A DNA stretch of 64,000 nucleotides from an uncultured Eggerthella sp. Lineage in GTDB: Bacteria > Actinomycetota > Coriobacteriia > Coriobacteriales > Eggerthellaceae. This document shows, one piece after another, positions 8,216 to 16,945 of the stretch; within the stretch, counting starts at the first letter, position 1; each line of letters starts with the position of its first letter. The stretch is from the NCBI GenBank assembly GCA_900542525.1, contig UQNZ01000001.1, forward strand, positions 186,001-250,000. The letters run 5' to 3'. A program made the translations under genes and the position numbers. The notes beneath the pieces were generated by a model. The model had not been told where the DNA came from. It worked only from the letters and a program-made list of their open reading frames with translations, and did no database searches.

Positions 8216-10693
8216 TTAACTTTCAGCAGCCACTGAAGTGAGGCTCTCCACCTTGCCCTTGTACTTATTCTTCCTGAAGAGCAGGTAGATGAAGGCGATG
8301 GCCAGAAGTATCGCGATCACCGTGAACGGACCGAACGCGACCTCGCCAGTGATCATGCCGCCGATCTGGTAGATCCACAGCGCCACGACCCAAGCAAGTC
8401 CACACTGATAACCGATCGCCGCCCAGAACCATTTGCGATTGTTCATCTCGCGCTTGATGGCACCCATAGCTGCGAAGCACGGAGCGCAGAGCAGATTGAA
8501 TGCGAGGAACGAATAGGCCACGAGCGGAGTGAAGGCAGCCTGAACGTTGGCGTACCAACCAGCGTCGCCGCTGTAGAGGATGCCGAGCGTGCCGACCACG
8601 TTCTCCTTCGCGATAAGGCCCGTGACCGCAGCGGATGCCGCTTGCCAATCGCCCCATCCGAGCGGATTGAAGATCCAGCAGATGAGCGTACCGAGCACTG
8701 CCAGGATCGAATCGTTCTGATCCTCGACCGCCATGAAGGTGCCGTCGACCACACCATAGGTCGAGATGAACCATACCAAGATGCACGCAAGCAGGATGAT
8801 GGTACCGGCCTTCTTGATGAACGACCAAGCACGTTCCCACATGCTACGCAGCACCGCGCCAACCGTTGGCATATGGTATGCCGGAAGCTCCATGATGAAC
8901 GGTGCTGGATCGCCTGCGAAGAAGCGCGTCTTCTTCAAGATGATGCCCGTGCACAGGATCGCCGCGATGCCCAAGAAGTAAGCAGAGGGAGCGACCCACC
9001 ACACGCCGCCGAACACGGCAGCCGCGAAGAGCGCGATGATCGGCAGCTTCGCACCACAGGGGATGAACGTGGTGGTCATAACCGTCATACGGCGATCGTT
9101 CTGGTTCTCGATGGTGCGCGATGCCATAACGCCAGGCACGCCGCAACCGGTGCCGATCAGGATCGGTACGAAGGACTTGCCCGACAGACCGAAACGGCGA
9201 AACACACGGTCGAGGATGAACGCGATACGCGACATATACCCGCAGCTCTCAAGGAATGCCAGGAGCAGGAAGAGAACAAGCATCTGCGGGATGAAACCAA
9301 GCACCGCACCGACACCTGCAACGATGCCGTCGAGGATGAGCGCGGTCAGCCAATCAGCTGCATCGATCGAAGCGAGCGCATCGCCGATGATGACCGGCAA
9401 GCCTGGCACCCAGATGCCATATTCAGTTGGATCGGGTACTTCACCTCCTGAAGCAGCGATGATGTCCTTCGCTTCTTCATATGCGGCAGCATCGACCTCG
9501 ACGAGCTCGTTCTCGCCCGTTTCGTCATCATAAGCTTCATAGCTGCCGACGATGCCCGCTTGCTCAGCCTCGAAGAGGAAGGTATCGGACTCAGGATCGA
9601 GCCCCTCCGCGATCGCAGCTTCATCGAAAGCAGCAACGCTCTCGCTCGCGTCGTCGAATTCATCAACGACCTCGGCATACTCGTCGCCGCCAGCACCTAA
9701 GAACCAACCATCGCCGAACACACCGTCGTTTGCCCAGTCGGTCGCAAAGGTACCAACGGTCGAAACGGAAATGTAGTAGACCAAGAACATGACCACCGCG
9801 AAGATGGGAAGCGCAAGGAAGCGATTCGTGACCACGCGGTCGATCTTGTCGGAAGTGGTAAGACCATCTTCGTTGCCGAGCGTGCGGACGCTGTGCATGA
9901 TCGAAGAGATCCAGGTATAGCGTTCGTTGGTGATGACGCTTTCCGTATCGTCATCGAAGTGCTTCTCGATACGCGCGATGATATCTGAAACATCGGGCGG
10001 ATTCTTCAAGCTCTCACGGATCTTCTCATCGTTCTCAAGCAGCTTGATCGCATAGAAACGCTGAAGATGCTCAGGAACTTGATCGATCGCACCTTCTTCT
10101 TCGCGCTTGAGATCTTTGAGCGAATACTCCAAGCTGCCCTCGAAACGCTCGATGATCTCGGTAAGAGCATCTTCGACCTCACGGCTATACGCCATGGCCT
10201 CGATGCCTACCGTGGAAGGAATGGTCTTCAGGCAGTTGACCACCTGATCGATTCCCTCGTTCTTGAGCGCCGAGATCTCAACGACCGGGCAGCTGAGCTT
10301 CTCTTCAAGCGCGGTGATATTGATCTGATCGCCGCGTTTGCGCACCACGTCCATCATGTTGACCGCAACAACCACCGGGATGCCCATTTCGAGCAGCTGA
10401 GTGGACAGATAGAGATTGCGTTCAAGGTTGGTGCCATCGACGATGTTCAAGATGGCATCAGGGTGCTCCTTGATCAGGAAATCACGTGCGATAACCTCTT
10501 CAAGGGTGTAGGGGGAAAGCGAATAGATGCCGGGCAAGTCGGTGATCTCGATCGACTTGTCCGCTTTGAGCTTACCGCTCTTCTTCTCAACCGTAACGCC
10601 GGGCCAGTTGCCAACGTATTGGTTGGCGCCAGTGAGGGCGTTGAACAGTGTCGTCTTCCCGCAGTTCGGGTTTCCGACAAGCGCTACTCTCAT
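8216..10693 (-). CDS. feoB: Ferrous iron transporter B, with a long acidic insertion
   Basis: 825 residues; inner-membrane Fe(II) uptake protein. The N-terminal G domain has GNPNCGKTT (G1), DLPGIYS (G3) and NMMD (G4). The membrane part includes CGVPGVMASRTI and FIPCGAKLPI, the paired Gate motifs with conserved Cys, and LIAKENVVGTL. Odd feature: about residues 328-424, between the first and second membrane helices, form a strongly acidic insert (DEYAEVVDEFDDASES and similar) that should face outside. ATG 10693 is chosen over an earlier in-frame start because AAGGAG lies 7 bases upstream and the protein then begins directly with the G1 strand. Confidence 0.95.
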   Translation of the reverse strand: MRVALVGNPNCGKTTLFNALTGANQYVGNWPGVTVEKKSGKLKADKSIEITDLPGIYSLSPYTLEEVIARDFLIKEHPDAILNIVDGTNLERNLYLSTQLLEMGIPVVVAVNMMDVVRKRGDQINITALEEKLSCPVVEISALKNEGIDQVVNCLKTIPSTVGIEAMAYSREVEDALTEIIERFEGSLEYSLKDLKREEEGAIDQVPEHLQRFYAIKLLENDEKIRESLKNPPDVSDIIARIEKHFDDDTESVITNERYTWISSIMHSVRTLGNEDGLTTSDKIDRVVTNRFLALPIFAVVMFLVYYISVSTVGTFATDWANDGVFGDGWFLGAGGDEYAEVVDEFDDASESVAAFDEAAIAEGLDPESDTFLFEAEQAGIVGSYEAYDDETGENELVEVDAAAYEEAKDIIAASGGEVPDPTEYGIWVPGLPVIIGDALASIDAADWLTALILDGIVAGVGAVLGFIPQMLVLFLLLAFLESCGYMSRIAFILDRVFRRFGLSGKSFVPILIGTGCGVPGVMASRTIENQNDRRMTVMTTTFIPCGAKLPIIALFAAAVFGGVWWVAPSAYFLGIAAILCTGIILKKTRFFAGDPAPFIMELPAYHMPTVGAVLRSMWERAWSFIKKAGTIILLACILVWFISTYGVVDGTFMAVEDQNDSILAVLGTLICWIFNPLGWGDWQAASAAVTGLIAKENVVGTLGILYSGDAGWYANVQAAFTPLVAYSFLAFNLLCAPCFAAMGAIKREMNNRKWFWAAIGYQCGLAWVVALWIYQIGGMITGEVAFGPFTVIAILLAIAFIYLLFRKNKYKGKVESLTSVAAES

Positions 10694-10818
10694 GCGTTGA
10701 ACTCCTTTATTGTTTACTATAGCTAACTTGTATTTCAAAAATAAGGCGCGCATGCGCCGCTATAGAGCCCCGTGCAATGGCATAAGGCCCGATAGATTAC
10801 CGAAGGTGATGAGAGGCT

Positions 10819-11040
10819 TTAAGAAACCTCGACCATTTGAGCATCATCCTTGCGCAACGAGAGTTCGTAACCGCGGATGGTGACCTCGACCGGATCGCCC
10901 AAGGGAGCAACCTTGCGAATGTACACAGGAATTCCTTTGGTGATTCCCATATCCATGATGCGTCGCTTAACGGCACCCGTGCCATTGAGCTTCGTTACGG
11001 TAACGGTCTCGCCCGGTTTTGCTTCACGAAGAGTCTTCAC
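10819..11040 (-). CDS. feoA: FeoA family protein, feoB-proximal copy
   Basis: 73 residues with the SH3-like FeoA fold (LREAKPGETVTV, RRIMDMGITKGIPV). FeoA is a small cytoplasmic partner needed for FeoB activity. The start is GTG 11040: a near-perfect AAGGAGG lies 5 bases ahead of it, whereas the in-frame ATG at 11061 overlaps this site and has none of its own. It stands 125 bases upstream of feoB and 36 bases downstream of a second FeoA-like gene. Confidence 0.9.
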   Translation of the reverse strand: MKTLREAKPGETVTVTKLNGTGAVKRRIMDMGITKGIPVYIRKVAPLGDPVEVTIRGYELSLRKDDAQMVEVS

Positions 11041-11076
11041 TGTTCCTCCTTCCCTACTCATACCCTAACTCACTGA

Positions 11077-11286
11077 TTAAATAACGATATTCCTTGCCAG
11101 CTCAGACGAAAGCGCAACGCGAGAACCTTTCACATTCACGACCAAGTTGCCGCCAATGCGAGAGATCACGCGAACGGTCTCTCCTGGAAGAAAGCCAAGA
11201 TCTTCAAGATGACGATGGGTATCCCCAATGCCATGAAGTTGTTTTACGTGGTAGAGACCATTTTTCTTAACCTCTGCTAAGACCAT
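11077..11286 (-). CDS. feoA: FeoA family protein, promoter-proximal copy
   Basis: 69 residues, first gene of the operon. It keeps the FeoA pattern (HRHLEDLGFLPGETVRVIS...NLVVNVKGSRVALS) but is clearly diverged from its neighbour. Tandem FeoA genes before feoB are common in anaerobes. ATG 11286 follows GAGAGGAAG. The promoter and palindrome upstream indicate metal-responsive control. Confidence 0.87.
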   Translation of the reverse strand: MVLAEVKKNGLYHVKQLHGIGDTHRHLEDLGFLPGETVRVISRIGGNLVVNVKGSRVALSSELARNIVI

Positions 11287-11320
11287 ACGATCACTTCCTC
11301 TCCCTGACGGAGCGCACTCT

Positions 11321-11338
11321 AGTTACCCATGGGTAACT
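11321..11338. promoter_or_regulatory. 18-bp perfect palindrome, candidate metal-repressor operator of the feo operon
   Basis: AGTTACCCATGGGTAACT reads the same on both strands. It lies about 35 bases ahead of the first feoA start and just downstream of the probable -10, where a bound repressor would block transcription. The sequence is not the classic IdeR/DtxR box, so the protein is not identified; the DtxR-family gene at 27195-27581 is the only metal regulator in this window. Confidence 0.65.
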
Positions 11339-11353
11339 CACTCCTTGGCTCAT

Positions 11354-11382
11354 ATGTTAACTATGTGAAACTCGAAGGTCAA
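11354..11382 (-). promoter_or_regulatory. feo operon promoter
   Basis: On the minus strand TTGACC (11377-11382), exactly 17 bases, then TAACAT (11354-11359). The -35 matches 5 of 6 and the -10 4 of 6 consensus bases. Predicted start is near 11347, which puts the palindrome in the early transcribed region. Confidence 0.65.
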
Positions 11383-11550
11383 GAAAAAATCCTAAGAAAT
11401 CTGGAAAATGGCGATGTGGGACCAGAGATGAACTGAACGGTCCTAAACACCAGGTAATAAGACGATAGCGTGGTCATTCACACCTAACGAAAAAAGAACT
11501 TGAGCGTTTATTTGCCTACTATCGGCACCGTCCTGCTGAAAATTCGCGCC

Positions 11551-11994
11551 CTAGGCAAGCGATGAAGGATCGGGCGCGTCAGACGGATCGACGTTCTGCT
11601 CTTCGAAGAATCGATCGAGCTCTTCAGGAGTGATATCGGTTGGGCCCAATTCGAAGCCATAAGCGCGCGCAAGAGCCTGTGCTTGTCCAGCTCGCAAGGT
11701 GGCACGCTCATGGAATCCCGCTTCAGAAAGGTAGTGCGACTCGAGCATGAGGGTGCGTGAGATATAGCCGATGAGCGCAGGATCGGTTTGAGAGAGCTGC
11801 ACCATGGCAACAAAGGATTCGGGCGCCATCTGCAAGAGCAGCGCACCATCGATCTCAGTAGTCTTATCGAGAGCAGCTTCGAGCAGCTCCGCTGCCCCTT
11901 CTGGGTCTTCATCGCCCTGAGCACGCAACATGCTTTCACGCATCGCGATCGCAAGCGCAGTGAACATGCGCATAAGATAGTCTTGCTGAAGCAT
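11551..11994 (-). CDS. DUF6483-like protein
   Basis: 147 residues, largely helical, with no signal peptide or membrane segment. The opening MLQQDYLMRMFTALAIAM resembles the start of DUF6483 proteins; the middle region alternates A/L-rich helices and the C-terminus is acidic (TPEELDRFFEEQNVDPSD). It begins one base after the ruvB stop codon, so it is translated with ruvB. Function unknown; the pairing with ruvB gives no more than a hint. Confidence 0.6.
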   Translation of the reverse strand: MLQQDYLMRMFTALAIAMRESMLRAQGDEDPEGAAELLEAALDKTTEIDGALLLQMAPESFVAMVQLSQTDPALIGYISRTLMLESHYLSEAGFHERATLRAGQAQALARAYGFELGPTDITPEELDRFFEEQNVDPSDAPDPSSLA

Positions 11995-13068
11995 TTAAAG
12001 CATCCCTTCAGGAAACGTCATGCCAATGTGCTCGAACGCCCGCCGCGTAGCCTGACGCCCTTTTGGGGTACGAACGAGCAATCCTTGTTGCATCAAATAG
12101 GGCTCGTAGACATCCTCGAGCGTTTCAGGCACTTCAGAGAGCGCCGAAGCGAGCGTGGAGAGACCTACGGGCCGCCCCGCAAACTGGCCACAGAGCATTT
12201 CAAGGATGCGATTATCCACGGCATCGAGGCCGAGCGAATCAACCTCGAAGAACGAGAGCGCCTGCGCTGCGCAGTCTTCGTCGATGACCTTGTCGCCCTT
12301 CACCTGCGCCCAATCGCGCACACGCTTCAACAGGCGATTCGCCAAGCGCGGTGTGCCACGACTGCGACGTGCGATCTCAAGAGCGCCGTCTTCAGAGATC
12401 GCAACATCGAGGATACCCGCTGATCGCGTGATGATCTGCGCAAGCTCTTCAGGCTCGTAGTAGTTAAGGCGAAATGCGATGCCAAAACGATCGCGCAAAG
12501 GGCCCGTGAGAAGACCTGTTCTCGTAGTCGCGCCGATGAGCGTGAACGGCGGCAGGTCAAGGCGGATCGAACGAGCAGCCGGACCCTTCCCTACCACGAT
12601 ATCGAGCACGAAGTCTTCCAGTGCGGGATAGAGGATCTCTTCGACCATGCGATTCAAACGATGGATCTCATCGATGAAGAGCACATCGCCCTCTTCAAGG
12701 TTGGTAAGGATCGCCGCGAGATCGCCTGTGCGCTCGATAGCAGGCCCGCTGGTGACCTTGATATTCGCCCCCATCTCGTGCGCAACCACGCTCGCAAGGG
12801 TAGTTTTACCCAAGCCCGGCGGTCCAGAGAACAGAATGTGATCGACCGCATCGCTGCGCTGGCGTGCAGCCTCGATAAGAATGAGTAGGCTATCTTTGAC
12901 CTTCTGCTGGCCGATGTAGTCGTTGAGCTTGCGCGGACGAAGCGAGCGCTCAAGCGCTAGATCGTCTTCCTGCAGATCGACCGAACACATACGCGCTGAA
13001 GGAAGCGACTCGCTTGAGTCAGCCGACGCATCATAGATAAGATTCTCTATTTCGAAGGATTCTTCCAC
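11995..13068 (-). CDS. ruvB: Holliday junction branch-migration helicase RuvB
   Basis: 357 residues. The AAA+ motor drives branch migration with RuvA. Walker A is GPPGLGKTTLA, Walker B LFIDEIHR, sensor 1 GATTRTGLL, and the C-terminal winged helix ends in TPKGRQATRRAFEH. The start is taken as GTG 13068, 7 bases after ruvA ends; a later ATG at 12990 would remove 26 poorly conserved residues and has no ribosome site. Confidence 0.97.
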   Translation of the reverse strand: MEESFEIENLIYDASADSSESLPSARMCSVDLQEDDLALERSLRPRKLNDYIGQQKVKDSLLILIEAARQRSDAVDHILFSGPPGLGKTTLASVVAHEMGANIKVTSGPAIERTGDLAAILTNLEEGDVLFIDEIHRLNRMVEEILYPALEDFVLDIVVGKGPAARSIRLDLPPFTLIGATTRTGLLTGPLRDRFGIAFRLNYYEPEELAQIITRSAGILDVAISEDGALEIARRSRGTPRLANRLLKRVRDWAQVKGDKVIDEDCAAQALSFFEVDSLGLDAVDNRILEMLCGQFAGRPVGLSTLASALSEVPETLEDVYEPYLMQQGLLVRTPKGRQATRRAFEHIGMTFPEGML

Positions 13069-13075
13069 GCCGTTA

Positions 13076-13660
13076 TTACTCTCCTAAGCGTTTGAGCGCA
13101 TAACGAATAAGTTCCGACTCACTCGCATCAGCAGGCGCATCTTTAAGTGCCAATTCAGCCTCGGTTTGAGTGAAGCCCATGGACAAGAGCGCATCGGCAG
13201 CCCCATCGAACGACTGAGATGATCCAGTGCTCGCTGCGAATAGAGGGCCGACTTCACTTTGCCCCAGAGCATCCTTTAATTCTAAGACAATTCGTGAAGC
13301 GGTCTTCTTGCCAACGCCAGGAATCTTCTGAACTGTTGCAACATCTTGCGAAACGATCGCAGCGATGAGCTCCGTTGCTTTGAAACGCGAGAGCGCCGAT
13401 AAGGCCACCTTCGGTCCGATCCCTGAAACCGTGATAAGGCGCTCAAAAAGGCTTCGCTCCTCTTCGTCTACGAAGCCATAGAGCACGAGGGCATCTTCTC
13501 GTACATATAAATAAGTAAGAACGAGCACTTCGTCACCCTTGCTGCCGAGGCTCGAAAGTGCGTGATACGACATGGCAACGCGATATCCGATGCCATTCAC
13601 TTCGATGAGCGCGCTTTTGCTATCGCTGCCGACCAATGTACCTCTGATAAACGAAATCAT
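13076..13660 (-). CDS. ruvA: Holliday junction-binding protein RuvA
   Basis: 194 residues; a tetramer that grips the four-way junction and recruits RuvB. The N-terminal OB fold (MISFIRGTLVG) is followed by helix-hairpin-helix motifs (LITVSGIGPKVALSAL and IPGVGKKTASRIVLEL) and a C-terminal UBA-like RuvB-binding domain. AGAGGAT precedes ATG 13660. It lies 45 bases after ruvC. Confidence 0.97.
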   Translation of the reverse strand: MISFIRGTLVGSDSKSALIEVNGIGYRVAMSYHALSSLGSKGDEVLVLTYLYVREDALVLYGFVDEEERSLFERLITVSGIGPKVALSALSRFKATELIAAIVSQDVATVQKIPGVGKKTASRIVLELKDALGQSEVGPLFAASTGSSQSFDGAADALLSMGFTQTEAELALKDAPADASESELIRYALKRLGE

Positions 13661-13705
13661 GATGATCCTCTATGAGTTAATTGACTGCTTCACGGGCATC
13701 TCTAG

Positions 13706-14218
13706 CTATGCCGTTCGTTCGGTATAGCCCGAAGCATCGAACGCATGGGTCGAAAAGCAGATCGCAGCGGCAAGCGCATCTGCCGCATGATCTGGCTCAG
13801 GAGGTTTTTCGAGCGATAGCACCTGCTTAACCATGTATTGGACCTGGGCCTTATCTGCGCTTCCCGTTCCCACCACAGCGAGTTTGATCTGACGCGGAGA
13901 AAACTCCCCTACCTCGATCGGTCCACTTCCACACGCAGCAAGCGCTGCGCCTCTCGCCTGACCAGTTGCGAATGCTGCCGTGATGTTCTGTCCGAACCAC
14001 ACCGTTTCGATACCTACACAACTAGGCTTGAAGCGCTGCACCACCGCCGTTGTTTGCTCATAGATCTTGCGCAAGCGAGCTGCAAGAGGCTCATGGGCGC
14101 TCGTGCTCACGCAGCCATACGCCAAGCACTGAAGACGCGCTCCACTCTGACGCACTACTCCCCAGCCGGTATTCGCAAGACCAGGATCGATACCTAATAT
14201 GATGCGTTCGGTGGGCAA
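13706..14218 (-). CDS. ruvC: Crossover junction endodeoxyribonuclease RuvC
   Basis: 170 residues. It cuts Holliday junctions through four acidic residues: Asp in GIDPGLANTG, Glu in GIETVWFG, and the C-terminal DHAADALAAA. The frame is open further upstream, but TTG 14218 has GGGAG 8 bases ahead of it and gives the usual start just before RIILGIDPG. First gene of ruvC-ruvA-ruvB-DUF6483. Confidence 0.95.
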   Translation of the reverse strand: MPTERIILGIDPGLANTGWGVVRQSGARLQCLAYGCVSTSAHEPLAARLRKIYEQTTAVVQRFKPSCVGIETVWFGQNITAAFATGQARGAALAACGSGPIEVGEFSPRQIKLAVVGTGSADKAQVQYMVKQVLSLEKPPEPDHAADALAAAICFSTHAFDASGYTERTA

Positions 14219-14300
14219 AAAAGCTCCCTTCCAAAACAAACATTTGTTCGTATGATACCACAATCATGCCCCTCACAAGTACCAAACCTCATCTTCACGG

Positions 14301-14381
14301 TTTCTGCATGTGCAGAAAAAGTTCAAATTTTTGTGAGTTGCGCGCTTTTTAAAGTTCAAATTTTTTTCAAATTTTTATAAG
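14301..14381. promoter_or_regulatory. Leader of the Tad pilus operon: inverted repeat plus three A/T-rich repeats
   Basis: A perfect inverted repeat (TTTCTGCA-TG-TGCAGAAA, 14301-14318) is followed by AAAGTTCAAATTTTT at 14318-14332 and again at 14351-14365, then a third TTCAAATTTTT at 14366-14376. TATAAG at 14376-14381 could be the -10 for the plus-strand operon that starts at 14424. The curved A/T repeats and the inverted repeat look like regulator binding sites; which protein binds is unknown. Confidence 0.55.
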
Positions 14382-14423
14382 GATGCTTTCTCACAATAAA
14401 GATACGAAACCTAAGGGGAAGCG

Positions 14424-15191
14424 ATGAAGAAACAACTACTCATAGCAGGAATCATCTGTGGAATCATCTGCGCTGCGTGCGTCTTTCTCTATACCGAGAT
14501 GGTCTATGCCGAAGCAGATTCCAAACGAAGCGAAGCGCTCGAGCGCTATGGCGGCGAACAGGTCGAGGTCGTAGTTGCAACACGCACGATCCATCCTGGA
14601 GAAACGCTCGATCCATCGAACTGCACCACCAAAACATGGCTGAGCGATCTTCTTCCCGACGGCGCCTTGATGGAACTCAGCGAGATGGAAGGCAAGCAAG
14701 CCACCTCGCTCATCCTTGAAGGCGAAGTGGTCTCGCAAAGCAGGTTCAACAACGAAACCCAAGAGCTCGATATTCCTGCAGGATATGTGGCGATCGCGCT
14801 GCCAGCAGAAGACATCCAGGCAGTAGGTGGACGCATCAGCGCAGGAAGCAAGGTCGACGTGTATGCCACCGGAGCGAAGACCACCTGTTTGGGTCGCGAT
14901 CTTGAAGTGCTCGCAACGAGTGCTGATAACGATGAGAGCTCTTCGCGCACGAAGCTCACCTGGATCACCCTTGCCGTGAAACCTGAAAAGGCGCAAGAGT
15001 TCGTAACCGCCTCTGAATCGCTCGCGATCTATTTCACCCTTCCTTCGGGCAAAAGCCAAGAGACTCCCGCTCAGGAAGGTGAGGCGGTTAAGAACGAGCA
15101 TGACGTGAATACGGAGAACAAAACCGAACAGCAGAACACTCCCGAAAAGACCGATGCCAACCAACAGAACACCACGATCGAACTGAAGTGA
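14424..15191 (+). CDS. cpaB: Tad pilus assembly protein CpaB/RcpC family
   Basis: 255 residues. An N-terminal membrane helix (residues 5-27) anchors an outer part. Residues 48-120 form a SAF domain (VVVATRTIHPGETLDPSNC), followed by the RcpC-like domain (AIALPAEDIQAVGGRISAGSKVDVYAT). The C-terminal 45 residues are polar and probably disordered. First gene of the pilus operon. In diderms CpaB works near the secretin; here, with no secretin in the cluster, it probably lines the route through the cell wall. AAGGGGAAGCG precedes the ATG. Confidence 0.85.
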   Translation: MKKQLLIAGIICGIICAACVFLYTEMVYAEADSKRSEALERYGGEQVEVVVATRTIHPGETLDPSNCTTKTWLSDLLPDGALMELSEMEGKQATSLILEGEVVSQSRFNNETQELDIPAGYVAIALPAEDIQAVGGRISAGSKVDVYATGAKTTCLGRDLEVLATSADNDESSSRTKLTWITLAVKPEKAQEFVTASESLAIYFTLPSGKSQETPAQEGEAVKNEHDVNTENKTEQQNTPEKTDANQQNTTIELK

Positions 15192-15235
15192 ACGATCGAT
15201 TCAGCGAATCTCAAGACCAGTTAGGAGAAACCATC

Positions 15236-16897
15236 ATGATGAGCAAGATTGCCCTGTGCGCAGATTCACAGTGCCTCAACGATCCCGCCACACTCGGGCT
15301 TAAAGGGGAACGCATCCTCGATCAAACCTGGATCGTTCCTTTTGCAGATGCCTTGATCGCGCGCAAGTATCTTCGCGAACACGATGTGGCAGAAACATGG
15401 GTGGTCTCGAACGATACGATCGACGGGATCAATCTCGCTGCCGCCCTCAAGAAGGACAATGCCAGACAAGCGGTGCGTCTATTCCTCTCTTCACCCTCCG
15501 GTTCGAAGATGAGCCGCTGTCAAAACGCTGGAGTTATCCCCATTTGCGGAAGCCGCGAATTCGCCCATCTTTATACTGCCCACAAATTGGACCATGCCCA
15601 AGCTCAAAAGAGGCCAGAATTTCGAGAGCACCCCTTCCCTGAAACGAACGATACGCAGCAGCTCCTCGAAGATCGGATGATGCAGAACAGCACTCAGGTG
15701 CGCGACGATTCTGCTTCACCGCGATACGAAGCATTCGACGCGCGCGAACAAAAACCGCAAACGAACGAAGAGGCCGTTTCCCCGGTTACGGTAAGGCGCA
15801 TCGTACATGATCGCAGTGGACAAACCGCGCCCCTACCCACCATCGATATCGACGAGATCCCCCTCATCACCAATGTGAACGCACCCGTTCATAGCAAGAC
15901 CTATGATGCAAGATCCATCCCAGAAGGCACCGCCTCAGAGACACCCTTTTCGCGAGGAACCGTCTCACCCGTTCCTCCACGAAAAGACTTCACACCACCA
16001 GCGAGCGAAACACCAAGCAGCACCGTAGCGACCGTTGTCGCAACGAAGAAAGCCTCCGCAAAGCAGATCGTCTCTCAGGTCAAAGGCGCGCACATCATAA
16101 GCGTGGTGAGCGGAAGCGGCGGCACTGGAAAGAGCGCCATCGCCACCATGGGCGCACTGCTCGCACAGAAACGAGGCATCAAAACGCTTCTGCTCGATGC
16201 CGATTTCCAGTTCGGCGATCTGAAGTATTTGCTTGGCTATAAGCAAACGCTCGAAGTAGGCGACATCCTCACCCATCCCGAACAGATAGAGACGCTTCTC
16301 AAGCAGGATTCCTGGCCAGCACTTCTCTCTGCCCCCGCAAAGCTCGAATACTCAGAAGTTGCCGAAGAGCGCATCGGAGAATTGCTCGCTTACCTTAAAC
16401 CACATTTCGATCTGATCGTAGTGAACACAGGATCGTTTTGGTCAGAGTTCCATTTACAGCTTCTCGAAGCATCGAATGGTGTATTCTTCGTCATCGACCA
16501 AAGGCCTTCTTCCGTGCGCGCTTGCAACCACGCGCTCGACCTATGCGCACGATGCGGCATAGCCACTACTTCATTCTCTTACCTGCTGAACTTCTGCTCC
16601 AAGAAATCTCTCCTGAGCACGCTCGATGTTTCATGCGCGCTCAAGGGCGCAACGGTTCACGAGGTCAAGGACGGCGGTGCAGAAGTTGGCGAATTGCTCG
16701 GTGCCGGAATGGCGCACAAGCTCTCACGAGTGAACAATCTCTTTTGTTCGAGCATGGCAAGCTTGCTCGAGAAGACCGTTTTCGAATACGTGAAGCCCTC
16801 CCTCGATCCAGCCATGAACACCACGCACGAAAAAAGCACCCTGCCCGAAAAGACGAAACTGCGCGGAAGACAGAAGCGCCGCGCGGCATGCTACTGA
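15236..16897 (+). CDS. tadZ: Tad pilus localisation ATPase, TadZ/CpaE family
   Basis: 553 residues. Residues 1-110 resemble the degenerate receiver domain of TadZ, followed by a long polar linker to about 270 and a ParA/MinD-like ATPase. The P-loop reads GSGGTGKSA at about residue 294: it lacks the first lysine of the deviant Walker A motif, as known for other TadZ proteins. LLLDADFQFGDL supplies the next motif. TadZ marks the pole or site where the pilus forms. ATG 15236 has TTAGGAG 8 bases upstream and is preferred to GTG 15188, which overlaps the cpaB stop. Confidence 0.88.
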   Translation: MMSKIALCADSQCLNDPATLGLKGERILDQTWIVPFADALIARKYLREHDVAETWVVSNDTIDGINLAAALKKDNARQAVRLFLSSPSGSKMSRCQNAGVIPICGSREFAHLYTAHKLDHAQAQKRPEFREHPFPETNDTQQLLEDRMMQNSTQVRDDSASPRYEAFDAREQKPQTNEEAVSPVTVRRIVHDRSGQTAPLPTIDIDEIPLITNVNAPVHSKTYDARSIPEGTASETPFSRGTVSPVPPRKDFTPPASETPSSTVATVVATKKASAKQIVSQVKGAHIISVVSGSGGTGKSAIATMGALLAQKRGIKTLLLDADFQFGDLKYLLGYKQTLEVGDILTHPEQIETLLKQDSWPALLSAPAKLEYSEVAEERIGELLAYLKPHFDLIVVNTGSFWSEFHLQLLEASNGVFFVIDQRPSSVRACNHALDLCARCGIATTSFSYLLNFCSKKSLLSTLDVSCALKGATVHEVKDGGAEVGELLGAGMAHKLSRVNNLFCSSMASLLEKTVFEYVKPSLDPAMNTTHEKSTLPEKTKLRGRQKRRAACY

Positions 16898-16945
16898 TCC
16901 ATCTCTTGAACAGGTAGGCAGATCAAGACGAGAAAGGAGGAGCGT

